Source: Echinarachnius parma (taxonomy: Eukaryota > Echinodermata > Echinoidea > Clypeasteroida > Echinarachniidae). From it: a stretch of DNA of 64,000 nt. This document shows positions 39,021 through 50,263 of this stretch, one piece after another. Both the position numbers and the translations under genes were made by a program. Numbering within the stretch: the first letter of the stretch is position 1; each line of letters begins with the position of its first letter. The notes below the pieces were generated by a model. It had not been told where the DNA came from and made no database searches. It worked only from the letters and a program-made list of their open reading frames with translations. The DNA lies in contig JBAMJV010003084.1 in the NCBI GenBank assembly GCA_037951105.1, forward strand, positions 83,501 to 147,500. The letters are read 5' to 3'.

Positions 39021-39435
39021 ATAGGTTTTCCCGCTCAATTTTGCACTTTTTTTCAATTGAATTCATTTAGGGTCATTCGAATTCGCGCGTTGCCGCGTAA
39101 TCGTTGGTATCGGTCTTCCAAATTCCGAATAAGTGCATGCGAATTCATGCATACGCACACGCTTTCGTGAATAGACACAGAAGTTCATTTATGGTATGGG
39201 CATTCGAATTCGCGAATGTGCAGCCAACTGTCAACGGCCTTTCGCGAATTCGAATGACCATTGATGAAAAGGTATGCACTTTGTGCAAATTCACTTGCTC
39301 CTACGTGATTTTGAACGACTATTTACGAATTCGAATGCTGCTTTGGTATAACGGCGATCGCAAATCGCGCGAATTCGTTTGCTCCTATTATCAATTCGAT
39401 TGACACAATCGCGAAATTGAGCAGGAAAACCTATA
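39021..39435. mobile_element. Family C foldback MITE
   Basis: TATAGGTTTTCCCGCTCAAT ... aaaacctata. Nearly base-for-base the element at 13205-13608. Confidence 0.9.
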
Positions 39436-39527
39436 CCAAACGTAAATTTACTACTTTTTTTTTCCACAGTGTAGTGACACCACCGGGCAGCTTTCTTCCA
39501 TCTTTCTCTGCATTTCGTATCTCAGCT

Positions 39528-39940
39528 TTAAAGGGACAGACCCTCTTTTGCAAGCCAAATTTCAAAAGTTGCGAGGTTATTGTCTTATATGAAAGAAAAT
39601 GTCATTAAATAGCATGCCTGAAAAAAAATTAGGGCTTGAAATCTCTTTTTCGTGGAGTTATAGACCTAAAAGTAAAAACCGTCGTCCAACATTTAATTGT
39701 GGATTATACGTGTATTCACCCGGTGAGAAAGTTCGCACACGGATTCCACATCACTATGCGTGACCCCTACGTGACCCGCGCACATGATAACAACGGCATA
39801 AGCGAATACTAAACAAAATAACCAAACCTCGCTTAAACTGACTATCATGTAATTATATATTCTTCATTTTTGAGATCTTTTTCCGTGACATACCTTTACA
39901 AATTAATGTCGGCTTCGCAATAGCTGAATTCGGAACAACA
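39528..39940 (+). mobile_element. Solo copy of TTAA family D MITE, 3' truncated
   Basis: TTAAAGGGACAGACCCTCTT then ttgcaagccaaa, gcgaggttattgtcttatat and tttttcgtggagttatagac, as in 43913-44528. No right TTAA end. Confidence 0.8.
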
Positions 39941-40925
39941 TCAACAAAGCTCAGTTCTACGAAAATCAGGACATCAAACTTCACATGTCCTGTCACGACG
40001 AAATCTTTAACGAACTCTGCCAGCTTGGCTTTCTTGTTACTAGCCCGGTTACTAGCTTTCTCACACCTGAAGAAGATGCAGAGGTGACTGGGGGCATTGT
40101 CTTGACCCTAGATTGGTCAAGTATACAAACAAAAGTTAATCTCTGTGGGTGCATAGTCGCACAATAAAGGTTTGGGATATATAGTGATGTACTTAACTCT
40201 ATGTGCTATATACTGCATATAAACTGCACTGTATTAAAGGTATACACATCGTATTACAAGCGTTCTACATGTATATTATGCTTACACCAAAGTTATATTA
40301 GCCTACTTGCAAATATATTTTATAATGTATGAAATGCTAAATATACCAGACACACATGTATAAAATTATCAAAATATTTCACTGCACACCGCTGCTGTGA
40401 CAGTCCTCATAACTTGTTCGACTGCATAATGTAATTCTCATAAGCAAAGTGTAATTAGTGAAACGGTGTTTAATTTGTGTGAACAAAAATAAAGGGGCAC
40501 AATAATGCAGTGAGGCTCATTGCCAACTTTCTACAGCTTACCCCCCCCCCCCCCCCCCCCCCCGTAAAGGGGTACTAGCTATGGGTACACCATACCCCGC
40601 CATATGGGGTACGCTAAGCCTAAGCTAAATTTAAGGGCAATACAAGTTGGAACACGTGATTAAAATGCCCAGCACCACCCCCTCGGCCTCCCCCCCCCCC
40701 CCCTTGCAATGCTAGCTGTGCCAGTGTACTATTTACAAATATTATAGAAATCAAAATTAATTGTTTTTGCAGCCGAAGTCCATCCGTTTCGACTTTTGGT
40801 AAACAGAGCTACTGTAATAGGCTAGGCGACCCGGCCGCCGCCGGCCTAGCTGCGCTGGGGCGCTGCGCTAGCTGGGTCGAGGAACTCGGCGGACAGCAAT
40901 TTCGTAGCCGATCGATCGAGTCCAT
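39941..40925. other. No gene seen; two poly-C tracts
   Basis: C-runs at about 40541-40563 and 40687-40703. A GC-rich stretch is at 40820-40920. No exon. Confidence 0.55.
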
Positions 40926-40984
40926 ATGGTGGCCCTGAAGGGACATCGTGAATCGTGAATTTGGATTCACGATTCACGATGAGA

Positions 40985-41230
40985 TTTGCAAATTCGCATA
41001 TTTTATTGTGAATTTTGTTTCACGATTTGCAAAATCGTATATTTTATTGTGAACTTTGTTGCAATATTCACAATCAAATTTGCAAAATCGCACATTTTAT
41101 CGTGAACTTTGTTGCAATATTCACGATCACATTTGCAAAATCGCACATTTTATCGTGAACTTTGTTCCAATATTCACGATAATATTTGCAAAATCGCACA
41201 CTTTATCGTCAACTTTATCGTGAATTTTTT
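40985..41230. repeat. ~62-bp tandem repeat, about 4 units
   Basis: Units of the form atttgcaaaatcgcacattt then tatcgtgaactttgttgcaa and tattcacgat. Mirrored at 54835-55080 in the other arm. Confidence 0.85.
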
Positions 41231-41671
41231 CTGATCATCTGGGTGGTACCAAAAGCTAAACATCGAAGTCTTGAAGATGCGAGACTTTCCCACCATGATT
41301 TCTGTGAAAGTGGTAAGTTTTTACTTGAAACTATGAACTATTTGTATTTAATCTCAGACAAGATAGGTACTATGTACCCGGTTTGTAATTAATAGTAGAT
41401 ATTGATCTATTTAACATCTATAAAATGGGACTCTTAGACCCTGGATGCACTATGCACTGTCCCATACCTTAATTTCCATGTTGGAAGTTTGTAATTTTGT
41501 GGGGGTGCAAATGGAACTCTTAATCCTTCAGTTCAGGGTTGCTTTCAGCCAGGCCCAGCTAGCTAGGAATGTGTCACTGTGTGTGTGGAGGAGAGGGGGG
41601 GGGGGGGGGGGGGGGGGGGTGGCACCCCTGGCCTATGGGGCAATATACCATAAGTGATTCTATGAAACTTT

Positions 41672-41770
41672 CACTCCTTATATATTCAGAATACACTTAT
41701 AAGATTAAGTCAATCATATACATGGCAATATCAATATAACTTTTATAAGTGTATTCTGAATATATAAGGA
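41672..41770. repeat. Short foldback element inside the duplication
   Basis: ccttatatattcagaataca and cttataag, inverted at the right (ctgaatatataagga), 99 bp. Mirrored at about 54288-54384. Confidence 0.8.
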
Positions 41771-41891
41771 TTTGACATGTTTGAATTAAAGTATACCTAT
41801 ACAATGCATCATCATATTTATGTCGTGATTCTAAACATATCGTCGTGACTTTTAATGTACCTATACTGGACTATATGTCGTTCTTTTTCAG

Positions 41892-42089
41892 ATGTACCTG
41901 TTCGCTGTGGAGCATTGCCGCCATCGCCGTCAACCGCTACGTGTGGATCTGCCATTGGCAGAGTTACAACAAGTTCTTCAACCGGACAACCATTCCCTTA
42001 ATGATTGTGTCTCTAGACTATGGATCATCTCCTCTCTGATCGACCTGCCAAATATTTTGGGGTGGGGAGTGCACTCCTTTGATTGGAAG
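41892..42089 (+). pseudogene. Melatonin-receptor-like GPCR exon (TM3-TM4), left copy
   Basis: Acceptor tcgttctttttcag, donor TGGAAG|gtaggt. It encodes CSLWSIAAIAVNRYVWICHW, then FNRTTIPLMIVSL, a shift, then WIISSLIDLPNILGWGVHSF and DWK. AxNRYxxICH and LIDLPNxxGWGxHxFD fit TM3, ICL2, TM4 and ECL2 of the melatonin-receptor-like rhodopsin class, which has NRY instead of DRY. Five extra bases (gacta near 42017) break the frame. The same insertion is in the right-arm copy, so it predates the duplication. TM1-2 exon not found. Confidence 0.88.
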
Positions 42090-42580
42090 GTAGGTACATG
42101 GTTAACTTGTAACAAATTAACTTACAAATCTTGGTCACGTCTATTCTTGAAAGACATTTATTTGTTTTTAAGCTACCAAACGATGACATCTTAGCCACAT
42201 TACAATCGGCCAATAAATCAGTAACTGTATCACTCAGCCAGTCAATCATCCAGTCAATCAATCAATCGATCGATCGATCAATACATAAATTGTTTATAAA
42301 ATTAAAATTAAAATTGTTTAAAAAAAGTTATTATGCAAATATTTGAGATATTGTGAGAAATATTAGGACAAGTTTGGAATCTTTCCAAGCTAAAGCCTAA
42401 AAACTAGATGGATCTTCGACTTATCATGGGTACGCCACTGCATATAACTGCCACTAAACTAGTGAGAAATAATAAAAACTATATAATTATGGATTTGTAA
42501 AAATATATCTGACCGCACGGTCTACGGCTTAATTTTGTCTTTCACTCTTTTAGGTTCAGACGTTGAAGGAGCATGGGCAG

Positions 42581-42726
42581 GGCGTTCTTGGACGAAGAGA
42601 CAAGTCGCATGCTGTTCAAAGTGTTTGACTTGAACCAGGATGGCAAGATTGATGTCGTAGACTGGTCGACAGAGGGTGGCAAAATTGTTTCTTTCTCCGA
42701 TCTGATAGTGGCTCATGACATGGATG
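42581..42726 (+). CDS. EF-hand protein exon (two calcium-binding loops begin)
   Basis: It reads FLDEETSRMLFKVFDLNQDG, then KIDVVDW, and ends VAHDMDG at donor GGATG|gtcagt. The first loop is DLNQDGKIDVVD (acidic or Asn at positions 1, 3, 5, 9 and 12). The second loop starts DMDG and is completed by the next exon (DEKLSVDE). The upstream boundary is uncertain: the acceptor gggcag before 42581 keeps frame, whereas the better pyrimidine tract at 42553 leads to a stop. The family is unknown. The right arm has lost this exon. Confidence 0.65.
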
Positions 42727-43263
42727 GTCAGTTTATGTATTATATTGGTTCATGCAGTTTGAATATATTGATCAAAATGGAAGAGTTAAATTTTTCTAGT
42801 TAGAGAATGAACGATCTGAGATTCGATCATTCTGAATCTACTCTCATTTAGGCAAAAACAAGAATATTATGTAATAAGATAACACATTTGTTTTCTTTCT
42901 CATGTCTATACCTGATTTATCGCAAGAAAAAACGGCAATGGCTAAATCAAGTCTCCGTGCTAACCCTTTTTCCTTACTGCCCCATTTGGGCTAGTAAAAA
43001 TCATAACTTTTTAATTGTTACTTGCCCTACTTTAATACTTCTACATGAGATTTTCACATAATAAAAGAAAGTTTCCTGCTCATAGTTGACCAATAATTTA
43101 GTTGCCAGATCTGGCAACCCAACAAGGTCATTTGTAAAATGTTACTTGCACTTGCCCGACATCAATTTTACTTGCCCCGGGCAACATGCCCCGGGCAACA
43201 GGGCAAGTGCTAGTGTATAGTCCTGGCTAAACGTTTGTCCTCTCTTCCCGTTCTCTTCGACAG

Positions 43264-43428
43264 GTGATGAGAAGCTGTCAGTTGACCGCTACGTGTGGAT
43301 CTGCCATTGGCAGAGATACAACAAGTTCTTCAACCGGACAACATGATTGTGTCTCTATGGATCATCTCCTTTCTGATCGACCTGCCAAATATTGTGGGGT
43401 GGGGAGTGCACTCCTTCGATTGGAAGGT
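43264..43428 (+). pseudogene. Chimeric exon: EF-hand start fused to GPCR exon
   Basis: After acceptor cttcgacag it reads GDEKLSVD, the continuation of the EF-hand loop in the previous exon. It then passes in frame into RYVWICHWQRYNKFFNRTT from the GPCR and stops at TGA. The join lies at gtcagttgac/cgctacg, where both parents share gtca and gaccgcta-like bases. Downstream, after a 10-base loss, the GPCR sequence goes on (MIVSLWIISFLIDLPNIVGW) to donor gtaggt. The EF loop loses its position-12 Glu (Arg instead). Confidence 0.85.
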
Positions 43429-43507
43429 AGGTACATGGTTAATTTTTAACAAATTAACCTACAAATCTTGGTCACGTCTATTCTTGAAAGACATTTATTT
43501 GTTTTTA

Positions 43508-43916
43508 AAGGGGACCACCGGGCAAATAACAACACATTACTATATATTTTGGTACTGTTTTGTGATATCAAATAGATACCCAACATTTTACAAAGGGTTG
43601 TGTAATTCATAAACAAAGCAATTCATTTCCACCACTTACGGAACCACTACTATTTCCTGGTTCCTGGTTTGCGAGTGCGCCAATGCTATTCACGCGTACG
43701 TTTGTAGCCAATATAATCCCGGGCGATTCGCTTGCTGCACACGCAGTAGTCTACTCAATTCAGACCGCATGAACGCATGCTTTAGAATGGTGATACGTTT
43801 TTCCAATTATATATTTTTTCTGAAAAACTATTTTTGTGAACTTGTTGATGGAATGGAATACTAAAGATGTTTTCTATAATAAGAATATTATATTTGGGTG
43901 GTGGTACCTTTTAAAG
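43508..43916. mobile_element. TTAA MITE, family K (first of three in a row)
   Basis: TTAAAGGGGACCACCGGGC at the left, gggtggtggtaccttttaa at the right. Inserted at the TTAA that is still empty at about 42170 in the sister sequence (gtttttaagctacc). Confidence 0.8.
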
Positions 43917-44528
43917 GGAGAGATCCACTTTTGCAAGCCAAAATTCAAAGGTTGCGAGGTTATTGTCTTATATGAAAGGAAATGTCATTTAATAGCATGC
44001 CTGAAAAAATTAGGGCTTGAAATCTCTTTTTCGTGGAGTTATAGACCTAAAACTGAATAAACTGAGGAACGTCGGTTAATTAGGTACATACGTATTTTCG
44101 GCCGGTGAGTAAGTTCGTACATAGATTTCACGGAGTGCCAGATCGGTATGCATGACCCCTACGTGACCCGCGCATAAGTACTAATGTGTGAGCGTTTACC
44201 AAGCAAAATACCCAAACATCGCTTAAACTGACTACATGTAATTATATATTCTTTCTTTTTGAGATCTTTTTCCGTGACATACGTTAACAAATGTCGGCTT
44301 CACAATACCTTTACGAGAATTAGTACTATATTGTAATATTATGCTAAATCAGTTGAACTCCTTTATTGACCGATATATAGTTTAAATGGAGGGACGCATT
44401 TGTTTTTCATTCGTAGAATCCAAATTAGAGGGCTGTTCGCTCTGATTTTTTTTTTGCATGTTACATTGATCCCCATCTGTCAACTGAAAGCTGTTCAGAC
44501 GTTTTGTAAAAGTGGACCTGTCCCTTTA
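43913..44528 (+). mobile_element. TTAA MITE, family D (second in row)
   Basis: TTAAAGGGAGAGATCCACTT at the left, aaaagtggacctgtcccttt then aa at the right. Contains gcgaggttattgtcttatat and cgtggagttatagacctaaa. Confidence 0.88.
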
Positions 44529-45166
44529 AAGGGACAGATCCACTTTTACAAAACGTCTGAACAGCTTTCAGTTGATGGATGGGGATCAATGTAACACGCA
44601 AAAAAAAAATCAGAGCGAACAGCCCTCTAATTTGGATTCTACGAATGAAAAACGAATGCGTCCCTCCATTTAAACTATATATCGGTCAATAAAGGAGTTC
44701 AACTGATTTAGCATAATATTACAACAATATAGTACTAATTCTCGTAAAGGTATTGTGAAGCCGACATTTGTTAACGTATGTCACGGAAAAAGATCTCAAA
44801 AAGAAAGAATATATAATTACATGTAGTCAGTTTAAGCGAAGTTTGGGTATTTTGCTTGGTAAACGCTCACACATTAGTACTTATGCGCGGCTCACGTAGC
44901 TAGCGGGGGTCACGTAGAGGTCATGCATACCGATCTGGCACTCCGTGAAATCTATGTACGAACTTACTCACCGGCCAAAAATACGTATGTACATAATTAA
45001 CCGACGTCCCTCAGTTTATTCAGTTTTAGGTCTATAACTCCACGAAAAAGAGATTTCAAGCCCTAATTTTTTCAGGCATGCTATTAAATGACATTTCCTT
45101 TCATATAAGACAATAACCTCGCAACTTTTGAATTTTGGCTTGCAAAAGTGGATCTCTCCCTTTAAG
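44525..45166 (-). mobile_element. TTAA MITE, family D, inverted copy (third in row)
   Basis: Near-identical mirror of 43913-44528 joined at ccctttaaaggg, ending gtggatctctccctttaa at the intron sequence gctaccaaacgatgac. Together the two form a hairpin with arms over 600 bp. Confidence 0.9.
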
Positions 45167-45236
45167 CTACCAAACGATGACATCTTTGCCACGTTACAAC
45201 CAGCCAATAAATCAGTAACTGTATCACTCAGCCAGT

Positions 45237-45385
45237 CAATCATCCAGTCAATCAATCGATCGATCAATCTATAAATAAATCAATCTATTTAATCAATCAA
45301 TCAATCAATCAATCAATCAACCACCCGACCGACTGACTGATCGACCAATCATTCAATCAAACAATCAATCAATCAATCAGTCAAA
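45237..45385. repeat. (AATC)n-type array
   Basis: caatcaatcgatcgatc-like units with interruptions. Confidence 0.85.
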
Positions 45386-45586
45386 ATGATCATTCTTTTC
45401 CATTATCGATTTTCTTTTCTGCACATCGTGCCTATCACTGAATTATGTCTGATCATGGCTCTCTTTATTTCATCCGCACGCCAATATCAATAATATCATA
45501 ACAATTTTTGTTCATAGTACAGACAATTCAAACCGCAATCTATGATCTCTTATGGTACTTTCCCCTCGTTTTTCATATTTCTTCAG

Positions 45587-46139
45587 ATCATGTCGTGCAC
45601 AGGCGGGATGTCTTTCGTCTACTCTTACGCCATCTTCTTTGCCATGACAGCCTTCGCTGCTCCCCTCCTCATGACAGTTACATCGGTATCTTCTGCTTTG
45701 TACGGAAGGCTGCCATGGCCATTGACTCGATACGCGAGAAGTCCGGTGGTGGTCAGGGGAGCAGCAAAAACCAAGGCCCCAAAAGTTTCAAGATGCGAGC
45801 TGCCGACATCCGACTGGCACGTTCCGTGCTTGTTATCGTCATCGCCTACCTCGTCATGTGGACTCGCTCACCGTGCTCATCAATCACTGTGTGGTCGCGG
45901 ACCGGAAGCTGTACATCGTGGCGTACATGCTGGCGCACACCAACAGCAGCATCAACTGCGTGATCTACGGCGCGACGAACGCGCAATTCAGACGCGGATA
46001 TGTGCACTTCTTGCGGCTGATAACGTGCCGCGCTAAGAGGAGCGATCTCCTGATGTCCGTCACCAGGACAGCGATGGCAACTGCGCCTAAAATCCAAAGA
46101 AAAGCGACACCGGTAACATTGGATTTCTCATTGGTTTAA
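45587..46139 (+). pseudogene. Melatonin-receptor-like GPCR terminal exon (TM5-TM7, tail)
   Basis: Acceptor catatttcttcag, in phase with the TM3-TM4 exon's donor. It encodes MSCTGGMSFVYSYAIFFAMT (ECL2 Cys, TM5), then a shift, SYIGIFCFVRK and RAADIRLARSVLVIVIAYLV (TM6), then a second shift in MWT/LTVLINHCVV, then YMLAHTNSSINCVIYGATNA (TM7; NSSINxxIYG where most have NPxxY, as in melatonin receptors) and QFRRGYVHFL. The tail ends DFSLV. Two frame breaks, near 45676 and 45860, argue for a pseudogene or sequence errors. Confidence 0.87.
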
Positions 46140-47920
46140 AAATGAAATGTGTGCCTGAACTATACAGTACATATATGGATACGCTATTTGTCTGCGGCTG
46201 ATTATGGGTCGAGAAAAAAACACAGAACGATCTATCCATGTCCATGACTAGAACAGCGACGGGTAGGTGTTTCTTTTGACAGAAAAAAAATGCATGGAAA
46301 GGAATGTTCGTGTTCTTTGAGCGCCGGGAGGATGGGTGGTAGGAAGGGCTCGACGTTTCAAACAGGTTGCTTGTCCGTCGTCAGGAGTGAACGATCTCTT
46401 TGTGAAACTCCTCCACCCCATCCGATCAAGGGCCAGAGACTTCTGAGTTCAATTCTTCTCCTCCCTCAGGGTTATTTATATGACCTGCCACCCCATTGCT
46501 TTCTGTGTCTGCCACGTCATCATGAAGCTGAAAGTTTGATTAAGACTATTCATGGACTATAAATGGCCAGAGTATTTTGGTTAAAGATAGTGTTGAGTAT
46601 TGGTATTTCCGGAAGTGCTCTCCGATATTTTTTATTTTGAATTTACCTCATTAAATCAGATATCACAGTGTATCAGGGCTTAAAAATAATAAAATACATA
46701 CGACCTGTGAAATAACCTCACTATACAAAGGTACGTTGTGATAACAGCTCGTCATAAAGAGATTCAACTGTAATTGCAGATTAACCAGATTAAACACTAG
46801 GCTTATAGGATCGTCACAGTTAGAAGCCTAGACAGAAACCTGGCAGATTATTAGACTAGACCAGCTAAGATCACAGCTTAGACCGAGTCTTGTGAGACTG
46901 GACAAACCTAGATTCTGTACACTTGGGTCTTGAACATACCTTGAACATAACTTGAAGGCCACACCTCACCATTTTCGTCGTGAAAGTAGACAGTTTAGCG
47001 TGGCAGGGTCTAACCAGGCCATTTTGTATTGGTTCTGGAAGATCCAGTGCTGTAGTCGAGTCCGGAAATTGTCTTTCATTCTTTACATTCTTCATATTTG
47101 CAATCGTAATTGCTGAATCTAGTTTGTTATAAATATTTTGTATTTTGTCTATTGAATAAGAGTCTGTGGCAATTAAAGAAAATGATTACCTATAGCATGT
47201 AATGCAGAACGAATTGATACTGAAATATAATAGCATTTTTTAAAGACAATCATGCTTCTAAAGCGGTGTATCTCTAGTGCTTTCACTCCATTCAGTACTA
47301 ACTGATTTTGGTATAACTTGCAATCTCCATAGACTCTGCCTGCATATTTTCAGGACTAGTCCTGAACGGGTTATTAAGAGGTCTTTTCTTATTAGAAAAT
47401 ATTAGAAGCTGCTCCAAAATACATTCAATGTGAAGGATTTTATCATTTATAAAATTCAGTTTATATTCAATTTGACGTAATTATAAGATTGATAATTTTA
47501 CATGAATGTGTGGATTACTATTCTTTTTGTTGTTGCTTTTTTTCTTTATTTTTGGCATGCTACCATAGTTCCCAGTACACAGTGTTACCCGTAGTACACA
47601 TATTATTGTATTATGTGTGTAATAATTAGGTTTAAATGATAATGTCATGCTAATTTTAGTCTCCAAGAAGGGTTTGGAATACATTTTTTTTTACTGTTAT
47701 CATGTAATCATGTTGTTCAATAATAACAGTTTATATTCATTTTGAGGCTGATGTGCATGCCAGATAATTCTTAGGAATGTGACGATGAATACTAATAAAA
47801 ATAATATTAATAATGATAATAATAATAATAACGATAATACTAATAGTATTAATAATAATATTTTATTTATTTTGTGCCTTATATGATTGATAATCATCTC
47901 TAAGTGCCTAATTACATTAG
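46140..47920. other. No gene seen
   Basis: ctcgacgtttcaaacaggtt...ccgtcgtcaggag at 46345-46385 resembles sequence near Penelope-like or LINE ends. AT-rich (AATA)n lies around 47800-47870. Confidence 0.5.
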
Positions 47921-47923
47921 TAC

Positions 47924-48087
47924 CGTATTTGTCGGTGTATTAACCGCTCCGGTGTATTAACCGCACCCCTAAAAAAAAAAAAAAAAAAAAAAAAGTGCAG
48001 TTAATACGGTCGTGTATTAACCGCACCCCCTTTTTTTTTTTTTTTTTTTGAAAAAAGGTGCGGTTAATACACCAGCAAATACGGTAA
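47924..48087. mobile_element. Foldback MITE with A/T homopolymers
   Basis: taccgtatttgtcggtgtat at the left, atacaccagcaaatacggta at the right. ggtgtattaaccgcacccc recurs three times, separated by poly-A (about 24) and poly-T (about 19). Confidence 0.82.
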
Positions 48088-48431
48088 ACATTTAGTGTGT
48101 AAGCTATAATTATAAATAGAAGGACTAAAGAAATTTCTGATCCAGCTGATCATACATGTATGTACATATTTCTTGAAGCAACTTATGTTTGAATGTCTTA
48201 AAACGTTCAAACACTGTAATATTCACATTATGAGCACCAGCACCAACCCTGTTAAAATATATACGATCTTCAAATTGATTGTCTCATTTTGTGCGCGAAC
48301 TTCAGTATGTAGTAAGCTATGTGCAATTTGTTTTGCTTTTTTGGTAATAAGATTAATTTTTTTATAATTAAGGTTGGCAGCTCTGCATTTGACAAGTAGA
48401 ATTATATTTTTCTCATACTTGTATGCGTGTG

Positions 48432-48633
48432 TCTGTGTGTGTGTGTATGTCCAGTGGTATAGCATGGTCGGACTGATTGGGGGGGGGGGGGGGGGTGGGG
48501 GCACACCTTGCGTATTTCTATATTTTTACACAGATTTTCTCCTTATGTTTCTTACTGTTTTTGACAAATTATTGGGGGGAGGGGGGGGGGGGCCCCTTGC
48601 CACTCAGTGCCCTCACCTATAGCTATGCCACTG
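48432..48633 (+). mobile_element. hAT-like CAGTGG element
   Basis: CAGTGGTATAGCATGGTCGG at the left, ctatagctatgccactg at the right, two poly-G runs inside. Confidence 0.6.
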
Positions 48634-48876
48634 TGTGTGTATGTGTGTTTGTTTGCACATGTTTGTGTGAATGTGTATTTTAATTATGAAGTGTTTATGT
48701 TTGCTTTCATGCTAAATATATCTTTTGGTAATTATAATGTCCTTACCAAAAGATTTAGCAGAAAAGCAAACATAAACACTTCATAATTAAAATACACATT
48801 CACACAAACATGTGCAAACAAACACACATACACACACAGTGGCATAGCTATAGGTGGGGGCACTGAGTGGCAAGGG
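48598..48876. repeat. Near-perfect inverted repeat, arms ~125 bp
   Basis: ccactcagtgccctcaccta (48600) mirrors taggtgggggcactgagtgg (48853). gtttgtttgcacatgtttgt and gaagtgtttatgtttgcttt are exact mirrors. The left arm overlaps the end of the 48432 element. Confidence 0.92.
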
Positions 48877-49614
48877 CCCCCCCCCCCAAAAAAAAAAATA
48901 ATTTGGGACAAGGCTATGCACCCCTAGGGGTACTATACAAGCAATGGCACATATACTTTACACATACAGTAACACCATACATTTGTATTTGGCATTAATT
49001 GATAGTTTATGTATTTTTTCCTTGGATTGTATTCAACCCGTTGCTTACGGGAATGTACAAAGTATATATGGGGATTTCAGAATCTCGAAGGGAACGGGCA
49101 CAAACACCAGTTAAACATGACCAAAATTAAATAGGATTACCAACTGAAATAAATAATCATAATTTTTAATTCCAATTCAAGATGAACCAACTAAATTAAA
49201 TGATAAATATATTATAATGAATTAATTGCTTGGTGATTAATAACTTAGAACAGTTTTAATTATGAATTACTTTATATCACTAATATAGTTATGAATTACT
49301 GTTTACAATTCATTGTTGTAAATGTGGTTGATTAGCAATTATGCACAATGATTAGATATTTGTTCTTTGTGTAGTGTAACTTTGTTTATTTTATAGTGAT
49401 TTACTTTTGTACTTAACATTAATGTTCCAATTCATTCAAATTTGAATGTAACAATTGCTATATTGTATTATTTATACTATGTATGTTTTGATGTTCTATG
49501 TACACTGGTCCTTTCAGCACTGCTGCTGATCAGTTTGAAATATATACCAAAATAAATAAATAAAAAAGTAATTTTCTCATCGGGTTATGCACAAATACCA
49601 GTGAAATGTTATTT
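48877..49614 (+). mobile_element. LINE 3' UTR-like sequence
   Basis: AT-rich stretch ending tccttt...cagcactgctgctgatcagt then aataaataaataaa (49553-49565), similar in layout to the tail of the 8440 LINE. No RT remains. Confidence 0.45.
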
Positions 49615-49629
49615 TGATCAAGGATTGTC

Positions 49630-49805
49630 CTTTAGCCTTAACCCACTGTTGCTGCTCTCTATCAAGGTGTGTATAAATGGAGACCCGGAAAGCTAGGAAT
49701 ATGGTTCCTTTGCACTGTGTATGCCTAACTGGTGACTGGCTAAAATACTCCCTATGGAGTGGAAAATATGCACTTTGTGTGTAGGTGTGATTGCAGTGTG
49801 TATCC
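49630..49805 (+). mobile_element. tRNA-SINE body fragment
   Basis: ttgctgctctctatcaaggt...tataaatggagacccgg...tatggttcctttgcactgtg, the same body as 2460-2600. Confidence 0.75.
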
Positions 49806-49861
49806 CTTGACCAGGGTAATAATGATACTGAAAAGTGCTATGATCTTTGCGTTACTAGGGG

Positions 49862-50263
49862 TATAGAGTACAGGTATCTAGTAACATTGTCAAAATCCTC
49901 AAAACTTTCTTGGAACTCTAGCGGTTCTATCATATCTTGTTGTATTCATATATACAATAGAAGCATGGGACAGGTTTTAATTTTGTTCGAGTTTCCCTTT
50001 TGTTAAAAAGATATTTATGATTGAAGTGTTCAGATTTTTAAATATCCACTGGATAGTCATAACCATGTACAAAGTCAATGCAATGGGTTAGTGGCTATCA
50101 CTTTACATTTTGCTCATTACTCGGACATATATAATTATGTAACATCCATTTAACATGAACTTTTTGCACATTACTTAGTGGACATATCAGATCACAACAC
50201 TACACATTGTGTCAAGCATTCATCACTTTATGCACATGTCAACAAAGTTACTAGATCCCTTAA
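49862..50263 (+). mobile_element. TTAA MITE, family A, diverged
   Basis: agtaacattgtcaaaatcct...ggttctatcatatcttgttg...tactagatcccttaa. Left TTAA is lost. Confidence 0.75.

Larger units (their letters stand above)
40926..43346 (+). repeat. Left arm of large inverted duplication
   Basis: From atggtggccctgaagggaca to ccggacaacatga, mirrored at 53158-55176. The whole order is preserved in reverse: 62-bp repeats, hinge at 41270, poly-G, GPCR exon, AATC-like tract, cttgccctgttgcccgggg block and EF-hand/GPCR chimera. The right arm lacks about 450 bp (42486-42940). Confidence 0.93.
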
